This document shows positions 52,580-62,896 of a stretch of 64,000 nucleotides of DNA, in pieces (position 1 is the first letter of the stretch; each line of letters starts with the position of its first letter). The notes under the pieces were generated by a model that saw only the letters and a program-made list of their open reading frames with translations, searched no databases and was not told where the DNA came from. Location: positions 1,178,001 through 1,242,000 of the forward strand of contig NZ_JAKQZH010000001.1 of NCBI RefSeq assembly GCF_022343555.1, given 5' to 3'. The position numbers and the translations under genes are program-made. This stretch comes from Marinobacter sp. C7 (GTDB taxonomy: Bacteria; Pseudomonadota; Gammaproteobacteria; Pseudomonadales; Oleiphilaceae).

Positions 52580-54363
52580 GGTGTGTCGCCCTCGTCGGGT
52601 GGTGTCTGCCGTTCCTGGTACTGCTGCAGGAATTTCCGGCGTAACAGGCCGCCGGGGTTGTCGGGGATGCGCCGCAGCCATTGCTCCTGGCCCTGGGTCA
52701 GGGGTGTTTCCGATATCGCTGCGGGAGCTTGCGCCTGCTGCCCGTCCTGCTGTCCCCCGGATTCGCCCGGCTGCCCGGAGGGCGCTTCCTGGCGAGACCC
52801 GGCGGGATCGGATTCCTGTTCGCCCTGTCCGTTCTCCCGACGGCTGTCTGACTGGCCGGATGGATCATCTCCGGCAGGTGAAGGCTGTTGTCCGTTTTGG
52901 GAATCGCCGCCCTGCTGGGAGGACTGGTCCTGGCTGTTGCCCTCGGATTCGGGACTCTGCTGCTGTTGGCTGTCATCCTGGCCCTGCTGATTCTGCTGCT
53001 GTTGCAGGTCGAGTAATTGCCTCACCAGGTCCCGGTTGTGGCGGGCATCCTCCATCTCGGGCGCCTGTGCCAGTGCCTCCTCGTAGGCTTCCAGCGCCTG
53101 TTTGAGTTTCCCCGCCCGCGCCAGCGCATTGCCCCGGTTGTAGTCTGCGTCGGGCCCACTGAGGCTTTCGTAGAGTTCTGCAGCCTGTTGGTACTGGCCG
53201 GAGCGGTAAAGGGCCGGGGCTCGCCAGGCGGGGCTGTCCAACTCGAGGGCGGCCTGTTCCGGATCCTCCTGGATGAGTTCAGGCGCCCGCTGATCCTCCC
53301 GTTGCCAGACGTTGCCCCAGCTGATCGCCATGGCAGGTTCCGGAATCAGGGGCAGGGTGAGTAGCACCAACAAGGTGAACGCTCCCCGGCGCCAGGCCAG
53401 CAGGACAAGCGGAATCGCCAGCCAGAGCAGCCAGTAACCGTCATCCTGCCAGCGCTTGACCGTAAACTCCTGCTCGGCGGATTGCCAGTCGTCGCTGGCG
53501 GACGGCTCCAGCTTCAGGGCCTCGATATCGGTATTGTCCAGGGTCAGGGCGTGAAACGAGCCGCCAGTGTTCCGGGCCACCGTGGCCAGGGCAGTGGGAT
53601 CGGAACGGGTGATCACAATATCTCCGTTTTCCCGCATGAAACCCCGCTTGGCCAGCGGGATGGGGCCGCCGCCTTCGGTGCCAACCATCAGGGTACTCAG
53701 GGTGTACGGGGTGTTGCCCAGTGCTTCGGTAATGGCGGGTTGGTAACGCTTTCGGATGTCGTCGGTAATCAGCAGGATGCGGCCCTTGCCGGGGGCGCCC
53801 TGCTGCAGAAGATCCCGTGCCCGGCTTACTGCCAGGTCGGCACGGTTGCCCTGGGCCGGCATGATGGTCGGGTCCAGCACGTTGAGCATGGCCTCGATGG
53901 TGCGGATATCATCGGTCAGCGGCGTAACCACGTGGGCATCGGCCGCGTAGACCACCAAAGCATTCAGGCTGCCTTGCCGGGCCTCGAGGATATCCCGGAT
54001 CTTGCGTTTGGCACGGGTCAGTCGGTCCGGTTCCACATCCGCGGCCAGCATCGACAGTGACAGGTCCAGCGCCATGACCAGGCTGTCGCTCGGTTGTTTC
54101 AGGGGAGTGGGCGCTTCCCGCCAGGCAGGGCCGGCGAGGGCGAGACTCAGCAGGACCACGGCCAGGCTTATCGGTCCCGCCGGAGAGCCGCCCCTGCCGC
54201 TCTGCTGCCCCGGCGACCGGATCAGCGGTGACAGCAGGGGGGCGGGAATCAGCCGCGCCCAGCCGCTTTCCCCATGGCCCGCGTTGCGAACCGCCATAAT
54301 GATCAGTGGTAGCGTCAGGAGCAGCAGTAACCAGAGCGGGCGAAGGAAGTGGAAATCAGCCAT
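52573..54363 (-). CDS. VWA-TPR protein (BatB/BatC fusion)
   Basis: A 596-residue membrane protein: two N-terminal membrane segments, a von Willebrand A domain with the DLSLSM metal site (about residues 95-280), another membrane segment (about 310-325), then TPR repeats (SGQYQQAAELYESL, AGKLKQALEAYEEAL). The C-terminal ~130 residues are low-complexity and rich in Gln, Gly, Ser and Pro. BatB and BatC are separate in some bacteria; here they are one chain. Start at 54363 overlaps the upstream VWA gene by 8 bases. Confidence 0.88.
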   Translation of the reverse strand: MADFHFLRPLWLLLLLTLPLIIMAVRNAGHGESGWARLIPAPLLSPLIRSPGQQSGRGGSPAGPISLAVVLLSLALAGPAWREAPTPLKQPSDSLVMALDLSLSMLAADVEPDRLTRAKRKIRDILEARQGSLNALVVYAADAHVVTPLTDDIRTIEAMLNVLDPTIMPAQGNRADLAVSRARDLLQQGAPGKGRILLITDDIRKRYQPAITEALGNTPYTLSTLMVGTEGGGPIPLAKRGFMRENGDIVITRSDPTALATVARNTGGSFHALTLDNTDIEALKLEPSASDDWQSAEQEFTVKRWQDDGYWLLWLAIPLVLLAWRRGAFTLLVLLTLPLIPEPAMAISWGNVWQREDQRAPELIQEDPEQAALELDSPAWRAPALYRSGQYQQAAELYESLSGPDADYNRGNALARAGKLKQALEAYEEALAQAPEMEDARHNRDLVRQLLDLQQQQNQQGQDDSQQQQSPESEGNSQDQSSQQGGDSQNGQQPSPAGDDPSGQSDSRRENGQGEQESDPAGSRQEAPSGQPGESGGQQDGQQAQAPAAISETPLTQGQEQWLRRIPDNPGGLLRRKFLQQYQERQTPPDEGDTPW

Positions 54364-55381
54364 GGGACTGCCCTCCCTGCGGTTCAGCCCGTGATTGGCG
54401 TCGTCTTGCGGCAGTTTGTACCGCAACGAGCATCAGCCAGATACCTGCAGCGATGCCGGCCGGCCAGACAAACAGTTCGGTTACCGGGCGGTAGTGCTTG
54501 CCCTCGAGTTCGATGGATTCCAGCTGGTTGATGCTTTCATAGATCATTTCCAGCTCCGGCAGGCTGCGTGCCCGGAAATACTGGCCACCGGTTGCCTGGG
54601 CCATCCGGGTGAGCAGACCCTCGTCCAGGTCCCGGGACGGGTTGACCCGGCGCGAGCCGAGCAGGCCGCGCTGAACCATGGTGTCTGCCCCGATTCCGAT
54701 GGTGTAGAGGCGAACCCCGGCGGCCGCAGCAATTTCGGTGGCCTTGTCCGGGCTGATTTCTCCCGCCGTGTTGGCACCGTCGGTCAGCAACACGGCGACC
54801 CGCTGCTCCTGGGGGCGCTCCCGGAGGCGTTTGACCGCCAGGCCGATGGCATCCCCGATAGCCGTCGCCCGGCCGGCCATGCCCAGTCCCGACTCAACCA
54901 TCAGCGCGCGTACGGTTTCCAGATCGAAGGTCAGTGGCGCCTGGACGTAGGGCTCGGTTCCGAACAGGATCAATCCGAGGCGGTCGCCCTTGCGCCGGGA
55001 GATGAAATCGTTCAGCACGTGTTTGACCGCCTGGAGCCGGTTGATGCTGCGGCCCTGGATGACCATGTCCCGTTCGTCCATGGACGGGGAAATATCCACC
55101 ACCAGCATGAGATCCCGGCCGGTGACCGGCAGTTGCACCTGTTCGCCGACGTATTGCGGTCGCGCCAGCGCGAGGACCAGCAACAGCCATAGCAGGCCGA
55201 GCAGGACTTTGCGCCACCAGGGGGTGGCGTTGCCCTGGTGACTGACGCCGGGCAAGCCCGATAGCCAATGGCCGGTGGGCAGCACCGGTGCATCGACCTG
55301 ACTGCGGGCAGGGCGGCGCCATTGCATCAACAGCGGCATCAGGACGAATACGAGAACCCAGGGATAGGCGAGACTCAGCAT
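54356..55381 (-). CDS. VWA-domain membrane protein (BatA-type)
   Basis: A 341-residue protein with membrane segments near residues 4-20, 55-72 and 305-330 and a von Willebrand A domain carrying the intact DISPSMDERD metal site. BatA-type proteins are remodelled by MoxR ATPases. The ATG overlaps the DUF4381 stop by 7 bases. Confidence 0.9.
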   Translation of the reverse strand: MLSLAYPWVLVFVLMPLLMQWRRPARSQVDAPVLPTGHWLSGLPGVSHQGNATPWWRKVLLGLLWLLLVLALARPQYVGEQVQLPVTGRDLMLVVDISPSMDERDMVIQGRSINRLQAVKHVLNDFISRRKGDRLGLILFGTEPYVQAPLTFDLETVRALMVESGLGMAGRATAIGDAIGLAVKRLRERPQEQRVAVLLTDGANTAGEISPDKATEIAAAAGVRLYTIGIGADTMVQRGLLGSRRVNPSRDLDEGLLTRMAQATGGQYFRARSLPELEMIYESINQLESIELEGKHYRPVTELFVWPAGIAAGIWLMLVAVQTAARRRQSRAEPQGGQSHG

Positions 55382-55845
55382 TTCTGTCCCCCCAGCCAGT
55401 GTCGGGCAAACTGAAGGGCGGCATCGGGGTTGGCCCGCACATCGGGCTGCCAGGCTGCCCGGACCATGTTTTCAAGCAGTTGCCGCCGGTCATATTGGTC
55501 ACCCGGGGCGGTATCGACCAGAAAGTCCACCCACGCGTTCCCACTCAGCGCCTCGGGATGGCTGTCCGGATGACATTCTCTCGCAGCCTGTTTGAGCAGG
55601 GTGTTCAGCCGCGCAAACCAGGCCGGCGTTGCTTCGGCATTTTGTGCCAGATCTTCCAGGGCACGGTTTGCCAGCCTGCGCCAGCGGTTTCGGCGCCGTT
55701 TGCGCTGCATTGCCACCACCAGCAGGACCAGGGCAATCAGGGCAAGTGTGGCGAGTACCCACCAGCCCGGCGCCGGAGGCCAGAAACCACCGGTGTCGGG
55801 CAGATGGATATCGCGCAGCTGGCTCAGGGGATCCTGCGGGTTCAT
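55375..55845 (-). CDS. DUF4381 family membrane protein
   Basis: A 156-residue protein starting MNPQDPLSQLRDIHLPD, with one membrane segment (about 27-46) then a basic, helical cytoplasmic domain. This N-terminus is typical of the DUF4381 proteins found between DUF58 and VWA genes. Start and stop overlap both neighbours. Confidence 0.9.
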   Translation of the reverse strand: MNPQDPLSQLRDIHLPDTGGFWPPAPGWWVLATLALIALVLLVVAMQRKRRRNRWRRLANRALEDLAQNAEATPAWFARLNTLLKQAARECHPDSHPEALSGNAWVDFLVDTAPGDQYDRRQLLENMVRAAWQPDVRANPDAALQFARHWLGGQKC

Positions 55846-56789
55846 CCGATCTGCCCCCTGGGACCCAGCAGGGATTTCAGGATCGCCCCGGGATCATCGC
55901 CGGTCGAGACCGTGGCAGAGACCACCCCGGCGGTTCGGAAACAGTCGGCGAGGCGCGACTCATGGGCTTCAATGCGCTCACGCCACGCCTTCTGGAAACG
56001 CGGATTGCCGGCGTCGAACCAGATCGGGCCGTCAGGGCCGGCGACGGCAAACCGCCCGCTCTGTGGTAAGTGCTGCTCCAGCGGGTCGACGATCCGGAGT
56101 GCGTTGACGACGTTGTGACGGGCGAGGGCGCCGAGCAGGGACGACGTGTCATCGGAGATCTGCAGAAAGTCGCTCAGGATAAAAATGCGGCTGCCGGTGT
56201 GGACCACCCGTCGTGCTTCGGTCAGGGCCTGATCCAGCCAGGGGCCGGTCTCCATGCCTGTCGCCGGGAGCCGGCCGTGCCGATCGGGTTTGTGTTGTTG
56301 ATCGGCGAGGGTGTCCAGTAAACGCAATACCGATTTCTTGCGCCGGGCCGGACGCAGGACCTCCAGTTGCTGGCCGTTGAAGACGATGCCGCCGACCTGA
56401 TCGCCGGCCCAGAGCGCGAGCCAGGACAGGATCGCGGCGATCTCGGCACAACGGACCTGCTTGTATGCCCCGGTACTGGCAAAAAACAGACTGGGGCCCA
56501 GATCGCACAGCAGCAGCACCGGACGCTCCCGCTCCTCTTCGTACAGTTTGGTGTGCGGGGACTGGCGCCGGGCGGTCACGCGCCAGTCGATGCTGCGGAT
56601 GTCATCGCCTGGCTGGTACTGGCGCACCTCGGCAAAGGCCATGCCGCGCCCTCGCTGGGGCGAGCGCTGCAGTCCTGCCTGCCGGGAGCGCACGGGGCGG
56701 GCCGAAGGCAGCTTGAGGGCCCGGGCATCGGCCTGCAGCCGGATCAGGTCGGGCAGGCTGATGTGGGTTGTGGCTTGGCTGTTTACCAT
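55842..56789 (-). CDS. DUF58 domain protein
   Basis: A 315-residue cytoplasmic protein with the DUF58 signature RRGRGMAFAEVRQYQPGDD... represented here by GRGMAFAEVRQYQPGDDIRS and DWRVTARR. The fold is a VWA relative. These proteins are usually encoded directly after moxR, as here (31 bases). The stop overlaps the DUF4381 start (ATGA). Confidence 0.92.
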   Translation of the reverse strand: MVNSQATTHISLPDLIRLQADARALKLPSARPVRSRQAGLQRSPQRGRGMAFAEVRQYQPGDDIRSIDWRVTARRQSPHTKLYEEERERPVLLLCDLGPSLFFASTGAYKQVRCAEIAAILSWLALWAGDQVGGIVFNGQQLEVLRPARRKKSVLRLLDTLADQQHKPDRHGRLPATGMETGPWLDQALTEARRVVHTGSRIFILSDFLQISDDTSSLLGALARHNVVNALRIVDPLEQHLPQSGRFAVAGPDGPIWFDAGNPRFQKAWRERIEAHESRLADCFRTAGVVSATVSTGDDPGAILKSLLGPRGQIG

Positions 56790-56820
56790 GGTGTCAGGAC
56801 TTGCAGGGAATAATGAAACC

Positions 56821-57783
56821 TCAAGCGGCCACCGGAACCCGGTCGATCAGTCGTTCGATCACGGTGTCAGGAGTCATGCCCTCGGCTTCCGCCTCGAACG
56901 TCAGCAGGATCCTGTGCCGGAGCACATCAAAGGCCATGGCCCGGACATCGTCCGGTGTGACATAGTCGCGACCCTCAAGCCAGGCATTGGCACGGGCGCA
57001 GCGGTCCAGGGCAATGGTGCCCCTCGGGCTTGCGCCAAAAGCGGTCCACCGGGCCAGTTCGGGATCCAGGCTGGCGGCATCCCGTGTTGCCAGCACCAGC
57101 GCCAGCAGGTACTGCTCTACGGGCTCTGCCATGTAGATGTCTGCCGCCTCGGCGCGGGCTTGAAACACCTGCTCTGCGCTGATCCGGGTTTCCACCCGGG
57201 GCAGCCCCTCGCGGTAATCGTTCCTGGCAAGGTGAAGGATCTCTTTTTCGGCTTCGGCGGAAGGGTAATCGATGACCACATGCATCAGGAAACGGTCCAG
57301 CTGGGCTTCCGGCAGTGGGTAGGTGCCTTCCTGTTCTATGGGATTCTGAGTGGCCATCACCAGGAACAGCTTGTCCAGCGGAAAGGTTTTCAGGCCGACG
57401 CTCACCTGCCGCTCACCCATGGCTTCGAGCAAGGCGGATTGAACCTTGGCGGGGGCGCGGTTGATTTCATCGGCCAGGACCAGGTTGTGGAAAATGGGCC
57501 CCTTCTGGAATTCGAACTGCCCGGTTTCGGCCCGGTAGATCTCACTGCCGGTTACATCCGACGGTAGCAGGTCCGGGGTGAACTGGATCCGGTGGAAGTC
57601 CCCCTCCAGGTGCTCGGCCAGGGCCTTGATGGCAGTGGTCTTGGCCAACCCGGGCGCGCCTTCCACCAGCAGGTGGCCATCGGCCAGCAAGGCAATGAGC
57701 AGCCGGTCCACCAGCTTTTCCTGGCCAATAATCCTTTTGGCTAACTGAGACCGTAACTCCCCGAACGTATGCTGTAGTGACAT
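56821..57783 (-). CDS. MoxR family AAA+ ATPase
   Basis: A 320-residue AAA+ chaperone-like ATPase. Walker A is EGAPGLAKTT, Walker B VLADEINRAP, sensor 1 MATQNPIEQEGTYPLPEAQLDRF and the GASPRGTIAL motif near the end are all present. It heads the moxR-DUF58-DUF4381-VWA-VWA/TPR-batD operon. The start at 57783 is chosen because homologues begin near MSLQHTFGEL; a GGAG lies about 12 bases upstream. Confidence 0.93.
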   Translation of the reverse strand: MSLQHTFGELRSQLAKRIIGQEKLVDRLLIALLADGHLLVEGAPGLAKTTAIKALAEHLEGDFHRIQFTPDLLPSDVTGSEIYRAETGQFEFQKGPIFHNLVLADEINRAPAKVQSALLEAMGERQVSVGLKTFPLDKLFLVMATQNPIEQEGTYPLPEAQLDRFLMHVVIDYPSAEAEKEILHLARNDYREGLPRVETRISAEQVFQARAEAADIYMAEPVEQYLLALVLATRDAASLDPELARWTAFGASPRGTIALDRCARANAWLEGRDYVTPDDVRAMAFDVLRHRILLTFEAEAEGMTPDTVIERLIDRVPVAA

Positions 57784-57943
57784 TGGATGTAACTGCTCCC
57801 TTATCCATGTCCCGTCAAGGAACCGTATTGTTCGTAAGTAGTTGCCGCAGTTTTCGCATCTGGACGGCAAAAATCAAGGGTTTGACTATGCTTATGTGAC
57901 AGTACGTCGATTACGTTTATTTCACACTGACCAGAGGTAAATC

Positions 57944-60900
57944 ATGAACGCGCTGACTGTGGCCAGCAAGGAACAGTTTTTTGAGCAGCTCGCTGAGGCG
58001 TTTTCCCAGAAGATCGCGAAAACCGAAGCGAAAAAGATCAGCGAATTTGCAAAACAGCACTACGCGCACATTCCCCTCGAAGAGTTGGTGAGTCGACGCT
58101 TTTCCGATACCTACGGTGCCATTCTTGCCGCCTGGCAGTTCCTGCAGAAACGCAGTGCCGATGAGACACCGGTGGCGGTCTTTAACCCGGATCTGGAAAG
58201 TGATGGCTGGCAGTCCACCCATACCGTCATTTTCATTCTGCATCCGAACATTCCGTTCCTGATCGATTCCCTGCGCATAGCCATCAACCAGCGGGAAATC
58301 GGTACCCACTCCATTCAGCATTCGATTCTGCGGGTGGACAGGGGCACGGACGGCAAGCTCAAGAAGCTGCATTCGACCAAGAAGGGTGGCTCCGGCACCG
58401 AGTACGAAGCGTTTATCGTTCTGGAAATCGACCGTCACAGCGATCCGGCTGACCTGAAGGATCTGGAAGAGACGTTGCAGACGGTGCTGCATGAAGTGCG
58501 GATTGCGGTGTCGGATTTCTCGGTGGTGACCGACAAGGTCAACCGGCTTATCGGTGAGCTTGATGACACCACCGCCGGAATCAGCGATGAGGAAAAAAAC
58601 GAGGCCCGGGAGTTCCTCACCTGGCTGGTGGGGGATCATTTCACGTTCCTCGGATACGATGAATACGACTATGTGAAGGACAAGAGCGGCATCGTCGTCC
58701 GTCGGGTCGCCAACTCCGAGCTGGGGATCCTCCGGGTCAACAACGAACGGCCGGACAGGGTGCGCCTTAACGAGTTGCCCCAGCGTACCCGGCACGAGAT
58801 GACCCGAACCGACGACATCTTCATTTTTGCCAAGTCGGCCCAGCGCTCCCGGGTACACCGCCCGGCGTACCCGGACTACATCGCGGTCAAGAAATTCAAT
58901 GACAAGGGCGAGGTGGTCGGCGAGCGGCGTTTCCTGGGTCTGTACACGGCCAGAGTCTACAACGAGCGGCCCGACGAGATCCCGCTGCTGCGCCGCAAGT
59001 TCCAGAGTGTGATGAAGCGCTCCGGTTTCCTGCGGGACGATTACGCCGGCAAGGAGCTGGAGCAGATCCTGACGCTCTATCCCCGGGACGAACTGTTCCA
59101 GATCGAGGCAGATGAGCTGCTCCGGGTGGCCAAGAATATCCTCTATATCCAGGAGCGTCGCCGCATCGAGCTGTTCATGCGCGAGGATGTCTACGGTCAG
59201 TTCGTCACCTGCCTGGCGTTCTTCCCAAGGGATATCTACAACACCGAGCTTCGCCTGAAGGTGGAGCGGGTGTTGTTCGAGACCCTGGAAGCCGAGGACA
59301 TCGAGTTTGTAACCCACTTCTCGGAGTCGGTCCTGGCGCGGGTGCAGTTCACCATCCGGGTGCCGCAGGTGGAAAACCGCCAGCTGCCAATAGCCGAGAT
59401 CCGCGAAAAGGTGATCGACCTTGCCCAGTCTTGGCGGGACGGTCTTTACGAAGCACTCAGCGAGGCGTACGGGGAGGAGCGCGGCAACGAGTTCTACCGG
59501 CTCTGGTCCGGCGGGTTCCCGGCCAGCTACACCGATATGTTCTCACCGCGCCGGGCCGCCATCGATCTGGAACATATCGTCGCCGCCGCGGATCGCGACG
59601 ACCTGGCCATGAGTTTTTACCGGGCGCTGGAGGAGGACGAGACCACTCTGCACTTCAAGCTGTTCTACCCGGACGAACCCCTGCCGTTGTCGGACGTAAT
59701 GCCGATTTTCGATAACCTTGGGTTCCGGGTCATCGGGGAACATCCGTTTGAAGTCCAGGACCGCCATGGCAAATCGGTCTGGATTCACGATTTCACCCTG
59801 CAGGCGTACACCGGGAATGTGGTGGATATCCACCGCATCCGGCCGATCTTCGAGGAACTGTTCCGCCGCGTCTGGCACGGCGAGGCGGAGAACGATGCGT
59901 TCAACCGGCTGTTGCTGTCGTCCTACATGAGCTGGCGGGAGATCGCACTGCTGCGAACCTACGCCCGTTACATGCGCCAGATCCGGTTCTCGAACAGTCA
60001 GACCTTCATCTCCAACACGCTGGTCAATCATGTCCAGTTGGCCCGGACCCTGCTGGATCTGTTCGATACCCGCTTCAATCCGGAGCGCCAGCAGAGCAAG
60101 GGCAAGAGCGAGGCGGCCCAGCAAAAGCTGGAGATCGAGTTCAACGCTGGCCTGGACGAAGTCGAAAATCTGAGCGAGGACCGCGTCCTGCGCCTGTACA
60201 TGGAACTGATGCAGGCCACCCTGCGCACCAACTACTATCAGCTCGATGGTGACGCCGAGCCCAAGTCCTACATCAGTTTGAAGTTTGACCCGTCCCGTAT
60301 TCCGGACATGCCGCTGCCGCTGCCGATGTTCGAGATCTTCGTGTACTCGCCGAGAGTGGAGGGTGTGCATCTGCGCGGTGGCAAGGTTGCCAGGGGCGGT
60401 CTGCGCTGGTCCGACCGGTTCGAGGACTACCGCACCGAGATCCTGGGACTGGTCAAGGCGCAACAGGTCAAGAACGCGGTAATCGTGCCGGTTGGTGCGA
60501 AGGGTGGGTTCGTGGCCAAGCGCCTGCCGGATCCCTCCGACCGGGAGGCTTTCCAGGCCGAGGGTATCGAGGCCTACAAGACCTTTATCCGCGGCCTGCT
60601 GGACATCACCGATAACCTGGTGGACTCGGGTATCCAGCCGCCGGACCGGGTGGTCCGGCACGACGACGATGATCACTACCTGGTGGTTGCCGCAGACAAG
60701 GGTACCGCCACCTTCTCCGATATCGCCAATGGTCTGGCGGCGGAATACGGTTTCTGGATGGGCGATGCCTTCGCTTCCGGCGGCAGCAACGGTTACGACC
60801 ACAAGAAGATGGGCATCACCGCCCGGGGCGCCTGGGTTTCGGTGGAGCGCCACTTCCGTGAGATGGGCATCAACCCCGCGCTGGATGAGTTCACCGCCAT

Positions 60901-62830
60901 CGGCATCGGCGACATGGGTGGCGACGTGTTCGGCAACGGCATGCTGTGCTCGGAGAAAGCGCGGCTGGTTGCCGCCTTTAACCATATCCATATCTTCGTC
61001 GACCCCGATCCGGATCCGGAAGCCAGTTATCGAGAGCGCAAACGTTTGTTCGAAATGCCGAGGTCAGCCTGGACCGATTACGATACCAAGCTGATCTCCA
61101 AGGGCGGCGGCGTTTTCAGCCGGAACGCCAAGTCCATTCCGGTCAGCCCGGAAATGAAAAAACTGTTGGGCATCAAGGCCGACCGGGTGCCGCCCAACAT
61201 GCTGATTTCCCATATCCTCAAGGCCCAGGTGGATCTGCTCTGGGTGGGCGGTATCGGTACCTACGTCAAGGGCAGCGCCGAATCCAACGCGGACGTTGGT
61301 GACAAGGCCAACGACGGCCTGAGGATCAACGGCTCCGAGCTGCGCTGCAAGGTGGTCGGTGAGGGTGGAAACCTGGGCCTGACCCAGTTGGGACGGATCG
61401 AGTACGCCCTCAAGGGCGGCCGGTTGAATACGGACTTCATCGACAACTCTGGCGGCGTGGATTGCTCGGACCACGAGGTCAACATGAAGATCCTGCTCAA
61501 CCGGGCCGTGGCCGTTGGCGATCTTACCGAAAAGCAACGGAATGTGATGCTTGAGGAAATGACCGACGATGTCGCCGAGCTGGTACTGAAAAACAACTAT
61601 CGTCAGACCCAGGCCATCAGTATCGCCAGCGAGGACGCCGCCACCCGCCTCGAGGAATACCGCCGGCTGATGAACACCTTCGAGAGCGAAGGCAAGCTCA
61701 ACCGGGCTCTGGAGTTCCTGCCGGATGACGAGACCCTGTCCGAGCGTAAACTCGACAAGAAGGGGCTGACCCGCCCGGAATTGTCGGTGCTTATTTCCTA
61801 TGTGAAAGGGGATCTCAAGCAGATCCTGATCGACAGCACGTTGCCCGACGAACCTTTATTGGCCGGCGAGATGTACAAGGTCTTCCCGCGGGCGTTGACG
61901 CAGCAGTTCCGTTCCGAGCTGGGCGAGCACCAGCTTCGGCGGGAAATCATCGCCACGCAGATTGCCAACGACATGGTCAATCACATGGGCATCACCTTTG
62001 TGGAGCGCCTGAACCAGTCTACCGGTGCGGATGCGGCATCGATCGCCCTGGCATGGATCATCGCCCGGGATGTGTTCCGAATCGACAACTGGTGGGACAG
62101 GATCGAGGCGCTGGACTTCCACATTCCGGCCCGCCTGCAAATGGAGCTGATGCAGGACCTGATGCGCCTGATGCGCCGGTCGGTGCGGTGGCTGCTGCGC
62201 AACCGCCGGGCGGAGCTTAGCATCCAGAGTCACATGGAGCGCTTTGCCGACAGCGTCTGGGCCATTACCGCCGGCCTGCCGGACTATCTTGGCGAGCAGG
62301 CGCGCCAGTCCTGGGAGAAACGCCACTCGGAGCTGGTCGATGCTGGTTTGCCCAAGGAGCTGGCATCTGTGGTTTCCGGGACCGGTTATCTGTACTCTTC
62401 GCTGGGCATTATTGAGGCCAAGGAAGCGACGGGCATGCCCCTGAAGACTGTGGCCAACCTCTATTTCGAGCTTGGTGACCGGCTCGATCTCACCTGGTTT
62501 GCCACGGCGATTGCCCGGCTTCAGCCCGTGTCCCACTGGGAAGCCTTGGCCCGTGAAAGCTTCCGGGAAGATCTGGACTGGCAGCAGCGGGCCCTGACGA
62601 CCGGGGTGCTGAAACTGGCGGAGAACCCTGCACATGTCCCCGAATGTGTGGAAAACTGGCTGGCGCAGCATTCGCACCTGATCACACGGTGGAAATCCAT
62701 GCTGTCCGAGCTCAAGAATGCCCGGGAGCCCGAGTACGCCATGTTCTCCGTTGCGTTGCGGGAATTGCTGGACCTTGCCCAGAGTACGATCCACCAGCCC
62801 CAGGGTGAAGTGGGTGTTGAGACCAACTGA
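57944..62830 (+). CDS. gdhB: NAD-specific glutamate dehydrogenase, large (180-kDa) type
   Basis: A 1628-residue enzyme that oxidises glutamate to 2-oxoglutarate and ammonia. The N-terminal half holds ACT-like regulatory regions; the catalytic domain lies in about residues 800-1200 with VARGGLRWSDRFEDYRTE, the catalytic-lysine region PVGAKGGFVAK, and a nucleotide-binding GIGDMGGDVFGNGML. The length matches the Pseudomonas/Streptomyces large class. AGAGG lies just upstream of the ATG. It is transcribed away from moxR, so the 160-base gap holds both promoters. Confidence 0.95.
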   Translation: MNALTVASKEQFFEQLAEAFSQKIAKTEAKKISEFAKQHYAHIPLEELVSRRFSDTYGAILAAWQFLQKRSADETPVAVFNPDLESDGWQSTHTVIFILHPNIPFLIDSLRIAINQREIGTHSIQHSILRVDRGTDGKLKKLHSTKKGGSGTEYEAFIVLEIDRHSDPADLKDLEETLQTVLHEVRIAVSDFSVVTDKVNRLIGELDDTTAGISDEEKNEAREFLTWLVGDHFTFLGYDEYDYVKDKSGIVVRRVANSELGILRVNNERPDRVRLNELPQRTRHEMTRTDDIFIFAKSAQRSRVHRPAYPDYIAVKKFNDKGEVVGERRFLGLYTARVYNERPDEIPLLRRKFQSVMKRSGFLRDDYAGKELEQILTLYPRDELFQIEADELLRVAKNILYIQERRRIELFMREDVYGQFVTCLAFFPRDIYNTELRLKVERVLFETLEAEDIEFVTHFSESVLARVQFTIRVPQVENRQLPIAEIREKVIDLAQSWRDGLYEALSEAYGEERGNEFYRLWSGGFPASYTDMFSPRRAAIDLEHIVAAADRDDLAMSFYRALEEDETTLHFKLFYPDEPLPLSDVMPIFDNLGFRVIGEHPFEVQDRHGKSVWIHDFTLQAYTGNVVDIHRIRPIFEELFRRVWHGEAENDAFNRLLLSSYMSWREIALLRTYARYMRQIRFSNSQTFISNTLVNHVQLARTLLDLFDTRFNPERQQSKGKSEAAQQKLEIEFNAGLDEVENLSEDRVLRLYMELMQATLRTNYYQLDGDAEPKSYISLKFDPSRIPDMPLPLPMFEIFVYSPRVEGVHLRGGKVARGGLRWSDRFEDYRTEILGLVKAQQVKNAVIVPVGAKGGFVAKRLPDPSDREAFQAEGIEAYKTFIRGLLDITDNLVDSGIQPPDRVVRHDDDDHYLVVAADKGTATFSDIANGLAAEYGFWMGDAFASGGSNGYDHKKMGITARGAWVSVERHFREMGINPALDEFTAIGIGDMGGDVFGNGMLCSEKARLVAAFNHIHIFVDPDPDPEASYRERKRLFEMPRSAWTDYDTKLISKGGGVFSRNAKSIPVSPEMKKLLGIKADRVPPNMLISHILKAQVDLLWVGGIGTYVKGSAESNADVGDKANDGLRINGSELRCKVVGEGGNLGLTQLGRIEYALKGGRLNTDFIDNSGGVDCSDHEVNMKILLNRAVAVGDLTEKQRNVMLEEMTDDVAELVLKNNYRQTQAISIASEDAATRLEEYRRLMNTFESEGKLNRALEFLPDDETLSERKLDKKGLTRPELSVLISYVKGDLKQILIDSTLPDEPLLAGEMYKVFPRALTQQFRSELGEHQLRREIIATQIANDMVNHMGITFVERLNQSTGADAASIALAWIIARDVFRIDNWWDRIEALDFHIPARLQMELMQDLMRLMRRSVRWLLRNRRAELSIQSHMERFADSVWAITAGLPDYLGEQARQSWEKRHSELVDAGLPKELASVVSGTGYLYSSLGIIEAKEATGMPLKTVANLYFELGDRLDLTWFATAIARLQPVSHWEALARESFREDLDWQQRALTTGVLKLAENPAHVPECVENWLAQHSHLITRWKSMLSELKNAREPEYAMFSVALRELLDLAQSTIHQPQGEVGVETN

Positions 62831-62896
62831 GTATTGCGTTTTGACAGTGATTCGCTTTCAATTCCGGCACTTTTGGAACACACGGGAGTTGTTTGA

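Noticed and set aside
57917..59317. A 466-codon frame antisense to gdhB
   Set aside because: It lies wholly opposite a strongly supported gene, has no recognised family and reflects high-GC codon bias.
59543..60991. A 482-codon frame antisense to gdhB
   Set aside because: Same reason: antisense shadow of the catalytic region of gdhB with no domain signature.
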